A DNA stretch of 64,000 nt. Origin: Alteromonadaceae bacterium XY-R5 (GTDB lineage Bacteria > Pseudomonadota > Gammaproteobacteria > Enterobacterales > Alteromonadaceae). The DNA is taken from assembly GCA_001660395.1 (NCBI GenBank), contig LXWE01000004.1:186001-250000 (forward strand). The letters are read 5' to 3'. Under the pieces are notes generated by a model that did no database searches, had not been told where the DNA came from, and saw only the letters and a program-made list of their open reading frames with translations. Below are positions 55,823-64,000 of this stretch, piece after piece. Numbering within the stretch: the first letter of the stretch is position 1; every line of letters begins with the position of its first letter. A program made the position numbers and the translations under genes.

Positions 55823-57061
55823 GTGCTAAGTGGCGAAGTAACTCTTCATATACAAAGTTTGCTGGTATTGATGGCCATTGGTTTTAGCCTTGGTATTTCC
55901 TATAACCAGTGGCACAGCGGTGAGCAAATTGTGCGTGGACGAAACTATGTCACCTTGCTAACGGCCTGCATTGCCTTGCTTTCCATTGGCTATATTCTGC
56001 AACTCGAAATATTGCAATGGCGGGAACTATGTTACGCCATCGTGTCGGTGCAAATGGCCCTCGGACCGATTCTCTATTTTTATACCAGGCTACAAACCCA
56101 ACCTGATTTTGATATGCCGCCAAAAATGTGGCTGCACCTGTTGCCAGTGCCTGTCTTTGCAGCCATCTGGTTATGGCAGTTACCGCTAAGTCCCGCTGAT
56201 CCATTATTTGTCGATTGGGGGGCTAAAAATGATCCCCTGCAAGGGCATAGGTTCTGGCATAAAGTGGCGGCTTGGGTGTCCCTAATTGGCTATGCCTGGG
56301 CATCACTTCAATGTTTGCGTCCACACGAAGAGAATATGAAGCAGCGTTATTCAGAGCTTACCGGCGTAAGCCTGCTGTGGTTAAAAGCGGCGATTTGGAG
56401 CATGATGATTTTAACCTTCATGGGGATCCTCGCGGATGTGACGACGTTTTTAGGCATGCAGCATGGTTTGCGCGGCGGGCATGTGCAGGCCCTGAGCCCC
56501 TTTCTTACTATTATTCTGGCGCTACGTTACGGTTTAAAGCAGCAGGACATTTACCCCAAAGTTACGCTTACCGCACCTGAATGCCAGCCAGTAAACTCCG
56601 CTGACCCTGAGCCGTCGTCTGTTCTTGAAACGCCTGAGGCTGCAGTGGTTCCCGAGTCAAAATGGGAAGCAAAATACCAAACCAGCAGCTTGACCCGAGA
56701 CGACGCCGCCTTGCTATGGCAAAAACTCCAGCAAATGGTTGAGTTAGAGCAGCCACATCTTGAACCGGGATTAAAAATTTCTGACTTAGCCGACAAGCTG
56801 CATGTGTCGGTCAATCATTTGTCTGAGTCGATTAATGGCTATGCCGGTAGCAGTTTCTACGACTATATCAATGGCCTGAGAATACAGGAGGCGATGCGTT
56901 TACTGGCGGATCCTGATTCTTTGCATCTGTCGGTGACAGATATCGGTTTCCAGGCCGGCTTTAATTCAAACTCAACCTTCTTTACCCATTTCAAAAAGAT
57001 CACTGGCCAGACTCCGCGCCAGTATCGGATTAAACCATCTGATTCCATACAGCACGCATAG
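55823..57061 (+). CDS. Membrane-bound AraC-family regulator
   Basis: The 412-residue protein begins with about seven hydrophobic helices (about 8-235), has a polar linker rich in Pro/Glu (about 240-280), and ends in an AraC helix-turn-helix domain (about 310-405; ISDLADKLHVSVNHLSESING and VTDIGFQAGFNSNSTFFTHFKKITGQTPRQY). It can sense a ligand at the membrane and bind DNA directly. Divergent genes for a TonB receptor and a downstream M20 peptidase share an element, so it probably controls both. The GTG start has only a modest ribosome site. Confidence 0.85.
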   Translation: MLSGEVTLHIQSLLVLMAIGFSLGISYNQWHSGEQIVRGRNYVTLLTACIALLSIGYILQLEILQWRELCYAIVSVQMALGPILYFYTRLQTQPDFDMPPKMWLHLLPVPVFAAIWLWQLPLSPADPLFVDWGAKNDPLQGHRFWHKVAAWVSLIGYAWASLQCLRPHEENMKQRYSELTGVSLLWLKAAIWSMMILTFMGILADVTTFLGMQHGLRGGHVQALSPFLTIILALRYGLKQQDIYPKVTLTAPECQPVNSADPEPSSVLETPEAAVVPESKWEAKYQTSSLTRDDAALLWQKLQQMVELEQPHLEPGLKISDLADKLHVSVNHLSESINGYAGSSFYDYINGLRIQEAMRLLADPDSLHLSVTDIGFQAGFNSNSTFFTHFKKITGQTPRQYRIKPSDSIQHA

Positions 57062-57086
57062 ACGATTTTTTCTGCATTTAATTCGC

Positions 57087-57101
57087 CTTTGCAAATCAGG
57101 A
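57087..57101 (+). promoter_or_regulatory. Third copy of the repeated element, before the M20 gene
   Basis: CTTTGCAAATCAGGA is the exact reverse complement of 55509-55523. It lies 85 nt upstream of the M20 peptidase start, in the 124-nt gap after the AraC gene. Confidence 0.6.
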
Positions 57102-57185
57102 AGATTTTCTGCCAGCCCTTGTTTATAGCTAAGCTGACCCCGAGACTGAATACGGGACAAGGTGTTGAATTGGAGAACAAGAAGA

Positions 57186-58658
57186 ATGACGAAACTAAAA
57201 AAGGGCGGGCTGTTATTGCTGCTCGCTATCGCAATTTTGATCGCGGTATTACTGACGCGAACCGCCAGTTTTACCCCGAGCGAGCAGTATCAGCAATTTA
57301 GTGCGCGCAATGTGCAAGTGGATGCCAATCAAGTGGCGAACCACTTATCCGAGGCGATCCGCTTCAAAACGGTTTCCCATGATGACTGGCGTCAGCGTGA
57401 AGACGACCAGTATGAAGGCTTCCTTGCTTGGATCGCGGCCACATATCCGGAAGTGCAAAGTCAGCTAACCCTTGAACGCGTAAATGATTTTACCCTGCTA
57501 TATCGCTGGAAAGGCAAGCAGTCAAATGAACCTGCAGTGCTAATGTCGGCACACTATGACGTTGTACCGGTTAATCCTGGGACAGAATCTCTGTGGGAGC
57601 ATGCCCCTTATGCCGGTGAGATTGCTGATGGTTATATTTGGGGGCGCGGATCGTTAGATGACAAGAGTGCAGTAATCGCCCTGTTAGAGGCGACGACCTT
57701 ATTGATTAAACAAGGTTATGAACCGCAAGGCGATGTGTATCTGGCATTCACGCATGATGAAGAGATTGGCAGCGTGTATGGCTCTCAGGCCGTCACCGAA
57801 TTATTCAAAGGCCGCGATATCAAACTGGCCTGGACGCTGGATGAGGGTTCATTTGTTTTAGATGGAATGGTGCCTGGCGTTTCGCGAAAAATTGCCAGTG
57901 TGAACATTGCTGAAAAAGGGTATCTCACCCTTGAATTTGTTGCTCATGGTCAAGGTGGCCATAGTTCTATGCCCCCACAGGATACTGCGGTGAGCATTTT
58001 GGCCGAAGCCATTGTAAAACTGAAAAATGCCCCGGTACCGGGTGGTTTGGAAGGCCTGAGTGAACAGCTATACACGGAAATGGCCAAATATATGCCTTAT
58101 TCAAAGCGCCTGCTGTTTGCCAATAGTTGGTTATTTAAGCCGTTGATTGAAAAGGAAATGGGGAAAATCCCGAGTGGTAATGCGATGCTGCGCACCACGA
58201 CGGCCCCGACCATGTTAGAAGGCAGTGTTAAAGCCAATGTATTGCCTATTACTGCTAAGGCAAAGGTGAATTTCCGAATCCATCCACGAGATAACGTCGA
58301 GAGTGTGATTGCCTATGTTAAAGGGGTAATCAATGACGACCGGATTGATATTAATGTGGTACGTGAATTTGAAGCATCAAATGTGTCAGATAAGAATGCC
58401 AATGGCTTCAATAAAATTGCCGCTGCCGCCCGTGAAGTACACGGTGACGATGTGATAGTCACCCCAGGATTAACGATTGCCGCAACTGACAGCCGTTATT
58501 ATTCTGAAATCACTAATTCATATCGCTTTAATCCGATGAGCATTACTTCTCAGGATTTGGCGGGTTTTCATGGCACCAACGAGCGCATCAGCATTGACAA
58601 TATGGTCAAAGCGGTTGAGTTCTATGCCCGCTTGATGAGCAGTGAACAACCCAAATAA
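57186..58658 (+). CDS. M20-family metallopeptidase, membrane-anchored (PM20D1-like)
   Basis: The 490-residue product has an N-terminal transmembrane or signal helix (about 5-27), then the M20 fold: SAHYDVVPVNPGTESLWEHAP (first zinc ligands), WGRGSLDDK (bridging Asp), FTHDEEIGSVYGSQAV (catalytic and ligand Glu), the dimerisation lid, and a C-terminal segment with FHGTNERIS. The long form with a DEE motif resembles carboxypeptidase S/PM20D1, which cleave N-acyl amino acids or dipeptides. It lies behind the AraC gene and shares its element. Substrate inferred only in outline. Confidence 0.88.
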   Translation: MTKLKKGGLLLLLAIAILIAVLLTRTASFTPSEQYQQFSARNVQVDANQVANHLSEAIRFKTVSHDDWRQREDDQYEGFLAWIAATYPEVQSQLTLERVNDFTLLYRWKGKQSNEPAVLMSAHYDVVPVNPGTESLWEHAPYAGEIADGYIWGRGSLDDKSAVIALLEATTLLIKQGYEPQGDVYLAFTHDEEIGSVYGSQAVTELFKGRDIKLAWTLDEGSFVLDGMVPGVSRKIASVNIAEKGYLTLEFVAHGQGGHSSMPPQDTAVSILAEAIVKLKNAPVPGGLEGLSEQLYTEMAKYMPYSKRLLFANSWLFKPLIEKEMGKIPSGNAMLRTTTAPTMLEGSVKANVLPITAKAKVNFRIHPRDNVESVIAYVKGVINDDRIDINVVREFEASNVSDKNANGFNKIAAAAREVHGDDVIVTPGLTIAATDSRYYSEITNSYRFNPMSITSQDLAGFHGTNERISIDNMVKAVEFYARLMSSEQPK

Positions 58659-58665
58659 CGTCGAG

Positions 58666-59826
58666 TTAGTCTTCGGCCTTGCGTTTGATGAAATACACAC
58701 CAAGGCCGATTATCAATCCCCAGAATGCACTGCCCACGCCACCGATACTGACGCCTGATGCTGTGACCAATAACGTAATCAGAGCGGCATCAGCTTCCTG
58801 TTTGTCCTGTAACGCGGCATTTAATGCGCTGCCAATGGTGCCAAGTAACGCTAGTCCGGCAATCGTAGCGGTAAGAGCGGCGGGAAATGCCGCAAACAGG
58901 CTTACCACAGTTGCGCCAAAGAGCCCGGTGATAATGTAAAACGCGCCGGCCCAACTGCTGGCAAGATAGCGTAGCTTTCTATCAGGATGGGCTTCATTGC
59001 CCATGCAGATAGCCGCAGTGATCGCTGCCAGGTTAAAGGCAAAGCCACCGAAAGGAGCAAGCAGTACACCGGTAATGCCGGTCCAGGTAATCAGCGGAGA
59101 AGCAGGAGCGTCAAAGCCATTGGCCCTCAGTGTGGCCAGACCCGGAATGTTTTGCGATGCCATAGTTACCATAAACAACGGGAGTGCCACGCCGATAATG
59201 CTGGTTAGGGAAAAACTTGGGGTTACCCAGACTGGGGTGGTGAATTGCCAATTGACCAAATCGAGATGTAGCTGTCCCTGGAACAGACTAATGCTGATGC
59301 CGAGCAGTAATACTGATGGGATCACGTAGCGAGGTGACCAGATACGCAGTAGCACAAAGGCAACCAGCATCACTGCCACCAATACAGGATTGATGCTCAG
59401 GGATTGAAACAGCTTTAATCCAAACTGAAAGAGCACCCCGGCAAGCATGGCCGCTGCCAGGCTTTTGGGTAGCCGTGACATCAGGGTTTCAAACCAGCCC
59501 GTTATGCCACACAGGGTGATCAGTAAAGATGAAAGCAAAAATGCGCCAATGGCATCACTCATACTTACGCCTGCAAGGCTGCTGATAAGCAATGCGGCCC
59601 CGGGGGTTGACCAGGCCGTCAGTACCGGCTGACGATAATAGAGACTCAGACCTAAACTGCTCAGGCCCATGCCCATGCCCAATGCCCATAGCCACGAACT
59701 GATTTGTGCATCGGATGCGCCTAACGCTGCCGCGGCCTGGAAAATGATAATGGCGGCGCTGGAGTATCCTACCAGCACGGCAACAAACCCTGCGGAAATA
59801 GCAGAAAGGCTGAATATGGCTGGCAT
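58666..59826 (-). CDS. benE: BenE-family benzoate/H+ symporter-like transporter
   Basis: The 386-residue inner-membrane protein has about twelve helices and the BenE pattern: AGFVAVLVGYSSAAIIIFQAA at the N-terminus, AWSTPGAALL, and TAAICMGNEAHPD with the conserved GNEAHPD loop. BenE proteins import benzoate with protons, though most are not tested, and no benzoate degradation genes are nearby. AGGAGATGAC precedes the ATG. It is divergent from the XRE-cupin regulator across two palindromes. Confidence 0.9.
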   Translation of the reverse strand: MPAIFSLSAISAGFVAVLVGYSSAAIIIFQAAAALGASDAQISSWLWALGMGMGLSSLGLSLYYRQPVLTAWSTPGAALLISSLAGVSMSDAIGAFLLSSLLITLCGITGWFETLMSRLPKSLAAAMLAGVLFQFGLKLFQSLSINPVLVAVMLVAFVLLRIWSPRYVIPSVLLLGISISLFQGQLHLDLVNWQFTTPVWVTPSFSLTSIIGVALPLFMVTMASQNIPGLATLRANGFDAPASPLITWTGITGVLLAPFGGFAFNLAAITAAICMGNEAHPDRKLRYLASSWAGAFYIITGLFGATVVSLFAAFPAALTATIAGLALLGTIGSALNAALQDKQEADAALITLLVTASGVSIGGVGSAFWGLIIGLGVYFIKRKAED

Positions 59827-59875
59827 GTCATCTCCTGTTTAATGGGCGCTGATCTTGTGGCGGATATTCCAATTG

Positions 59876-59895
59876 TTGTACGCTATAACGTACAA
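59876..59895. promoter_or_regulatory. Operator 1 between benE and the XRE-cupin gene
   Basis: TTGTACG and CGTACAA form a dyad with a 6-nt spacer (CTATAA). Its centre is 43 nt from that of operator 2, about four helical turns, so one dimer could sit on each. Confidence 0.8.
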
Positions 59896-59919
59896 AATTA
59901 CGGTAGCATATTATTATTG

Positions 59920-59937
59920 TGTGCGCTATAGCGCACA
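59920..59937. promoter_or_regulatory. Operator 2 between benE and the XRE-cupin gene
   Basis: TGTGCGCTATAGCGCACA is an 18-bp perfect palindrome sharing TTGTnCGCTAT with operator 1. Confidence 0.85.
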
Positions 59938-59979
59938 AAAAGAAATCCTTTCAAAGTCATCTGAAAGGCGGAGAGATAG

Positions 59980-60543
59980 ATGCAGGCATTGAATCAATAT
60001 TTGGCATCAGCCCTGAAACAGGCGCGCAGAACCCGCGGCTGGAGTCTGGATACGACGGCAGCGAATACAGGTGTAAGTAAAGCCATGCTTGGTCAGATAG
60101 AGCGTGGAGAATCCAGCCCAACCCTGGCGACGTTATGGAAAATTGCCAGTGGTTTTGATTTATCTTTTACGTATTTTTTGGGGCCGGCGAATCCAGAGGC
60201 AGATGCACTGGAATGGCGACCGGCAGAGCAGCAGCGTCCACAGCTGGCAGAAGGTGAAATGCAGGTAAGCGTGCGCTTCCCGTATGACCCTAAGTATGGT
60301 TTTGAGTGGTTTGAGCTGGCGTTACCACCTGGTTATGAACGTATTTCTGAACCCCATAATTCTGGTGTGGTCGAGCATATTTCGGTGCGCAGTGGTGAGA
60401 TGGAGGTGTTTGCGCAGGGCCGCTGGCATAAGTTGAAAGCGGGGGATAGTTTACGTTTCGCCGCTGATGCAGAGCATGGTTATCGGAATCTGACGGCGCA
60501 AACTGTGCAGTGTGAGGACCTGATATATTACCCAGGCCCTTAA
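59980..60543 (+). CDS. XRE-family regulator with cupin domain
   Basis: The 187-residue regulator has an N-terminal helix-turn-helix (about 10-65; SLDTTAANTGVSKAMLGQIERGESSPTLATLWKIA) and a C-terminal cupin barrel (about 100-187; EHISVRSGEMEVFAQGRWHKLKAGDSLRFAAD). Such proteins sense small organic ligands and usually regulate the neighbouring transporter, here benE. GGCGGAGAGATAG precedes the ATG. The stop overlaps the convergent gene end by 4 nt. Confidence 0.92.
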   Translation: MQALNQYLASALKQARRTRGWSLDTTAANTGVSKAMLGQIERGESSPTLATLWKIASGFDLSFTYFLGPANPEADALEWRPAEQQRPQLAEGEMQVSVRFPYDPKYGFEWFELALPPGYERISEPHNSGVVEHISVRSGEMEVFAQGRWHKLKAGDSLRFAADAEHGYRNLTAQTVQCEDLIYYPGP

Positions 60544-61250
60544 AATTCATATTCCAGGGCAAAGCGTAAAGAATGATCTTTGCCCTTGCCGTTTAAACCG
60601 GCAATAAAGGCCAATTCCCATTTCAGCTGCTTTTGCTTTTCGTAACGGTGGATCCCCATAAACGCTGGCCCCATGCCGACGAAATCTTCGCCGGTATAGA
60701 GTTCGATCGCGGGTTGAATTTCGGGAATGAAGCGATAGCGGTATTGCAGACGAAATTCATTTTCCAGCTCACTTTCCAGATCTACCCCCCATTCGTAGAC
60801 CAGTAGTGCATTGATTGTCAGGCTGGTGCGGCCAAATTCCTTCTCAAATAACAGGCCGCTGGTGAACTCCCAGTTATCCCGCTCGTGCTGGCGTTCAAGC
60901 TCGACCAGAATCCCCCAGTCGGCGTCATACTGGCCCTGGTCGGTTAACATGATCCTGCTTTCGATTTCGTAGCTTTGTAAGCCAAAGTCATCACTCTGGT
61001 CGCGCTCACCGACAATATAGGCCTCGACGGTAATATATTCTGAAATGGCGTGGCCAAAGGCAATACGCTGAGAAAGCGTATTCTTTTCATCTGTTTGGCG
61101 TGACAAAAAACGCCATTCGACTTCACGCTCGTTGGGCAGTACATAGGGATGGTACACCCGATCGACGACAACACCGTCGGCTCGGGCATGCTGCTGCCAA
61201 CCTGCGATGATGACCAATAGCCAAAGCCATAGGTTACGCCGGAACGTCAT
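60540..61250 (-). CDS. Exported protein of the FTR1-like operon, outer-membrane-like
   Basis: The 236-residue product has a signal peptide (ending QHARA) and many beta strands with acidic and aromatic residues, ending in SLRFALEYEF, like an outer-membrane barrel. Its ATG overlaps the FTR1-like stop as ATGA. I do not recognise its family. Its constant partners here are a cupredoxin, an FTR1-like permease and a two-component system. Confidence 0.75.
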   Translation of the reverse strand: MTFRRNLWLWLLVIIAGWQQHARADGVVVDRVYHPYVLPNEREVEWRFLSRQTDEKNTLSQRIAFGHAISEYITVEAYIVGERDQSDDFGLQSYEIESRIMLTDQGQYDADWGILVELERQHERDNWEFTSGLLFEKEFGRTSLTINALLVYEWGVDLESELENEFRLQYRYRFIPEIQPAIELYTGEDFVGMGPAFMGIHRYEKQKQLKWELAFIAGLNGKGKDHSLRFALEYEF

Positions 61251-62050
61251 AGAAAATTCTCCAAGGTTTGTTGGTCAGCCGAGCGAAGGCGCTTGTGCTT
61301 CAGAGACACAAACAGCACCAGTGCCAGCAGACCTAAACACAGATAACTAAGGACTTGTAATAGACTGGGGGAGGCTTCGTATCCCACCAATGCGTTAAGA
61401 AGATGGCCTGTACCCGAGTTGTCTTCGATCCATTTTGCGCTATTCCACATCGAACCTGTGTCGGGTAACAGGTCTACCTGAACCAGTAAATTCAAGCCAT
61501 CCATAATGCGACCACAGATAAACAACACCAACAGGCTCATGATCATCCAGGGACCAAAATACTGACGGCTAAGCAACAGGGCAAAAAACAACAATACCGC
61601 TAAGCTCATGCAAATCCCAAGGCCCAGCAGTGTGCCCAGTAATAGCACTGTCGGGGCATCAATTTGCTGCCAGTAACCACTGAAATAGATTAAAAAGTTG
61701 GCGCCATTTTGCAGTAGCATCAGGGTAATTAGCCCACCACTGAGATAATTCCAGTAGCGAGGGCTGAGATGGCGGGTACTTTGCCAGCCAAGGCTAATGA
61801 CCAGCGCATAATTCATAAGGTTGACGCAATTGACCAAAATCTCCAGCCCGGCACCATCGAACTGATTGCTGATGACATCGACAAATTTCAACATCAGTGA
61901 GCCCAGTATGATCCCCAGCAGCGCAAATTTGCCTAACCAGGTTAAATACCAGCGATCACTGCTGCGAGGAGATAATGCCATCAGCATCGCGACCAGCAAA
62001 AATAGCGGTAAAATATCGCGTAAAAACAGTACCAGCGTGTTAATCAGCAT
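61247..62050 (-). CDS. FTR1-like membrane protein lacking both REXXE iron motifs
   Basis: This 267-residue protein has seven hydrophobic helices. Two features place it near FTR1/EfeU iron permeases: the opening LVLFLRDILPLFLLVAM and the C-terminal MWNSAKWIEDNSGTGHLLNALVGYEASPSLLQVLSYL (about 201-237), which matches the WdSS...GxxLxxLxGYxxxPSxxqvxxY pattern of the family. The REGLE motifs that bind iron in FTR1 are replaced by RDILP (11-15) and QNGAN (114-118). It overlaps the cupredoxin gene by 11 nt. It may bind another ligand or act as a sensor. Confidence 0.75.
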   Translation of the reverse strand: MLINTLVLFLRDILPLFLLVAMLMALSPRSSDRWYLTWLGKFALLGIILGSLMLKFVDVISNQFDGAGLEILVNCVNLMNYALVISLGWQSTRHLSPRYWNYLSGGLITLMLLQNGANFLIYFSGYWQQIDAPTVLLLGTLLGLGICMSLAVLLFFALLLSRQYFGPWMIMSLLVLFICGRIMDGLNLLVQVDLLPDTGSMWNSAKWIEDNSGTGHLLNALVGYEASPSLLQVLSYLCLGLLALVLFVSLKHKRLRSADQQTLENFL

Positions 62051-62411
62051 GGGCGTCTCCCTGAGGCACTACGATGACTGCACCTCGGGCGGTATTGGGA
62101 TTGTATTCACCAAAAAAGTGATAGGTGCCTGGGGGGAGTGGTCCTACAAAAATGTAAGCCTTACTATTTCCGAAGATGACCTTTTCGCGGTTGAGTTCAA
62201 AGCTGTCGAATTCTTCCGGGGTAGTATCAAAGTTATGGATGATCAGCTTGACCTTTTTATTGGCCGGGATTGTGATTTCTGACGGATAAAACAAATGGTC
62301 GCGCAGTTCCAAATAAAATTCAGGTACCGCTTTGGCCAAAGGGCTGATTAGCGTAGACATGACTAACCACAACGAGGGGTACCAATACTTGCGTAAGGAT
62401 GATCTCAGCAT
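62040..62411 (-). CDS. Cupredoxin-domain exported protein of the FTR1-like locus
   Basis: The 123-residue protein has a signal peptide (ending PLAKA) and a cupredoxin-like beta sandwich with FYLELRDHLFYPSEITIPANKKVKLII, TPEEFDSFELNREKV and PLPPGTYHFFGEYNP. It lacks the Cys of a type-1 copper site, so it may bind metal differently, as other FTR1-linked cupredoxins do. It overlaps the kinase gene (TGATG) and the FTR1-like gene. Confidence 0.85.
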   Translation of the reverse strand: MLRSSLRKYWYPSLWLVMSTLISPLAKAVPEFYLELRDHLFYPSEITIPANKKVKLIIHNFDTTPEEFDSFELNREKVIFGNSKAYIFVGPLPPGTYHFFGEYNPNTARGAVIVVPQGDAHAD

Positions 62412-63730
62412 CAGGCTACGCCCTCTCTGACCAGACGAAAGACCACACAGACCCGCAAGCCCCCGAGGGGAGATTTAGCCAACTGTAGTGTTGCGCCATG
62501 CAGTTGGGCAATATGGCGGACAATGGCCAGGCCAAGGCCACAACCCGGTTCCTGGCTTTGATGACGGTCGCCTCCCACGCGATAAAACCGTTCAAAGACG
62601 CGCTCATACTGATCTTCGGGAATCCCCGGACCAGAGTCATCGACATAGACCAGTAACTTTTCATCCTGGGGTTCGAGGCTAACCAGCAACTGGCCCTTTT
62701 CAGGAGTGTATTTGCTGGCATTGCTGACCAGGTTTTGTAACAAAATTCCAAGGGCAAATTCATCTCCGCTGATCAGCGCATTGTCGCCCTCGAGACTGAT
62801 ATCTTGCTGTTTCTGTTCAATCTGAGGATAAAGGCTGGCTATGATGTTCTGACACAAATGCAGCAGATTCACCTTAACAAACTTGGCAGCGTATTGCTCT
62901 GGATTCGTGCGGTTTAACAGTAAAATCTGGTCAACAACGTGGCTCATACGTTCTACCCCTAGCTGCAGGTAACGCATATTTAAGGAGTCTATCTCACGAC
63001 TTGCCAATTCGCTTTCCAAATTATGGCTGTTAATTTTTAACACGCTGAGTGGTGTTCGCAATTCATGGGCTGCGTCTGACGCAAAACGCTTTTCTCGCTG
63101 AAAGGCGCTGTCGAGGCGGCGAAAAAGATCATTCATTGTTGCCAGAACGGGTTTTAGTTCTGAAGGGGCTTGAGGGATCCGGACGGCGGATAAATCATCG
63201 GCCTTTTTGCTTCGCAGTAAACGCGACAAACGGCTTAAGGGATGCAAACCGCGGCTAATGGTCACAAAAACCAGAAGCGCAAGTAGGGGAATTGAGACGA
63301 TCAGTGGCATGACCGCAGTCAGGATGACCTGCTCGGCCAGCTCAAATCGATGAGAAAGTGGTTGGGCAACAATAATCCAATGCGCCGGGCTTGGAGAGAT
63401 CGCATATGTCTGCCAGCGCTGACCATGAAAGTTCTGCTCGGAGAAGCCTTCTGTCCATGGGCTGATTTGGGTATCCGGGATATCATCACTGTGCCAGGTT
63501 AATTTCCCATCATGCCAAATCTGGAAGGCAAACTGAGAATCATTGTGCAGATGCGTTGGCGAAATATTCGCAGGCAGCGACGACAAGATGCCCGCCAGCG
63601 ATGTAAGCTCGGTATCAAATAGTTCGCCAGCCTGACGCATACTGGCCTGGTAGCCGCGGATTGCCGCGGCAAAAGTCACCAGCGTCAGTACCGATATCAG
63701 CATCAGCACCAAATAACGTCGTAGGGACAT
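62411..63730 (-). CDS. Sensor histidine kinase, QseC/TctE-like
   Basis: The 439-residue kinase has two membrane helices (about 7-27 and 143-165) around a periplasmic domain, a short HAMP-like region, the phosphoacceptor HELRTPLSVLKINS (about 227-240), and an HATPase with NLVSNASKYTPEKG, DDSGPGIPE and GCGLGLAIV. It overlaps the response-regulator gene by one base, so they form a pair. Given its downstream genes, it may sense a metal in the periplasm. Confidence 0.93.
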   Translation of the reverse strand: MSLRRYLVLMLISVLTLVTFAAAIRGYQASMRQAGELFDTELTSLAGILSSLPANISPTHLHNDSQFAFQIWHDGKLTWHSDDIPDTQISPWTEGFSEQNFHGQRWQTYAISPSPAHWIIVAQPLSHRFELAEQVILTAVMPLIVSIPLLALLVFVTISRGLHPLSRLSRLLRSKKADDLSAVRIPQAPSELKPVLATMNDLFRRLDSAFQREKRFASDAAHELRTPLSVLKINSHNLESELASREIDSLNMRYLQLGVERMSHVVDQILLLNRTNPEQYAAKFVKVNLLHLCQNIIASLYPQIEQKQQDISLEGDNALISGDEFALGILLQNLVSNASKYTPEKGQLLVSLEPQDEKLLVYVDDSGPGIPEDQYERVFERFYRVGGDRHQSQEPGCGLGLAIVRHIAQLHGATLQLAKSPLGGLRVCVVFRLVREGVA

Positions 63731-64000
63731 TAGTGTTTTGCCACCGTATAGCCGACGCCCCGGATGGTTTTAATAAAGTCGTTTGGCAGCTTTTTGCGCA
63801 GATGATGCACGTGAACTTCAACCGCATTGCTGGCAACTTCTTCGCCCCATTCATACAGACTGGATTCGAGTTGATGGCGGGATAATACGCGGCCGGCCTG
63901 TTCCATCAGTAATTTCAGTAACATAAATTCTTTGCGGGACAGGGCCAGATTGTCGTTTTCAACCACGGCAGTATGGGCAGAGGTATCCAGTTTTACCGGG
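63730..64000 (-). CDS. Partial OmpR-type response regulator (C-terminal part)
   Basis: The last 89 residues are seen: a winged-helix effector domain with LALSRKEFMLLKLLMEQAGRVLSRHQLESSLYEWGEE, NAVEVHVHHLRKKLP and IKTIRGVGYTV, as in QseB/PmrA. The gene continues past the right edge. It leads the overlapping operon with the kinase, cupredoxin, FTR1-like and outer-membrane-like genes. Confidence 0.9.
   Translation of the reverse strand, partial: PVKLDTSAHTAVVENDNLALSRKEFMLLKLLMEQAGRVLSRHQLESSLYEWGEEVASNAVEVHVHHLRKKLPNDFIKTIRGVGYTVAKH

Overview
The window looks like chromosomal DNA of a marine-type gammaproteobacterium, most likely of the order Alteromonadales. The reasons are the adjacency of prlC and gor, the two TonB-dependent receptors, the zrgA/zigA zinc locus, the PAS-type aerotaxis transducer, DUF1285/DUF3014/DUF3570/DUF4266 proteins, and moderate GC. 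This is inference from gene content. No rRNA, tRNA, insertion sequence, phage gene or CRISPR array was seen. Both edges cut genes: a lipoprotein at the left and an OmpR-type response regulator at the right.

Left part (1-6.8 kb): a periplasmic solute-binding protein, a secreted S10 carboxypeptidase, oligopeptidase A (prlC) and glutathione reductase (gor), most followed by clear hairpin terminators. From 6.8 to 15.95 kb lies a zinc-starvation locus. It holds an ABC ATPase and permease, a DUF3299 protein, and a seven-gene minus-strand operon: zrgA, merC-like, zigA, DUF1826, an endonuclease/exonuclease/phosphatase lipoprotein, a PhoX-like phosphatase and a second G3E GTPase. Two near-identical palindromes (8784-8799, 15918-15931) with the core ATGTTATAACAT sit at the two promoter regions and are read as Zur operators.

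Middle (16-30 kb): an AraC regulator divergent from an ExaC-like aldehyde dehydrogenase; an EF-hand protein; then a minus-strand series GT2 - VTT - GT39 - TlpA - DUF4266 - DUF3570 - ApbE. The DUF3570 protein carries a D-x-x-T-G-A-S motif like the FMN acceptor site of ApbE substrates. Next come groES-groEL behind a sigma-32-type promoter, and an M48 peptidase.

30-48 kb: a Fur-type siderophore receptor, a lipoprotein esterase, a RoxA-like di-haem cytochrome, a Na/Pi cotransporter, a LysR regulator divergent from a 63-residue protein, a GNAT enzyme, a MarR-SDR pair in which the SDR is frameshifted, a cobalamin riboswitch ahead of a membrane protein and cobB, a Fur-box pair of unknown genes, and an Aer-like receptor.

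48-64 kb: DUF6482-like and DUF4397 proteins, a DUF3369/HD-GYP regulator, and an outer-membrane protein. After these, a TonB receptor, a membrane-bound AraC regulator and an M20 peptidase share a repeated DNA element. BenE faces an XRE-cupin regulator across two strong palindromes. The window ends in an overlapping operon of response regulator, sensor kinase, cupredoxin, FTR1-like protein and an outer-membrane-like protein. The FTR1-like protein has lost both REXXE iron motifs.
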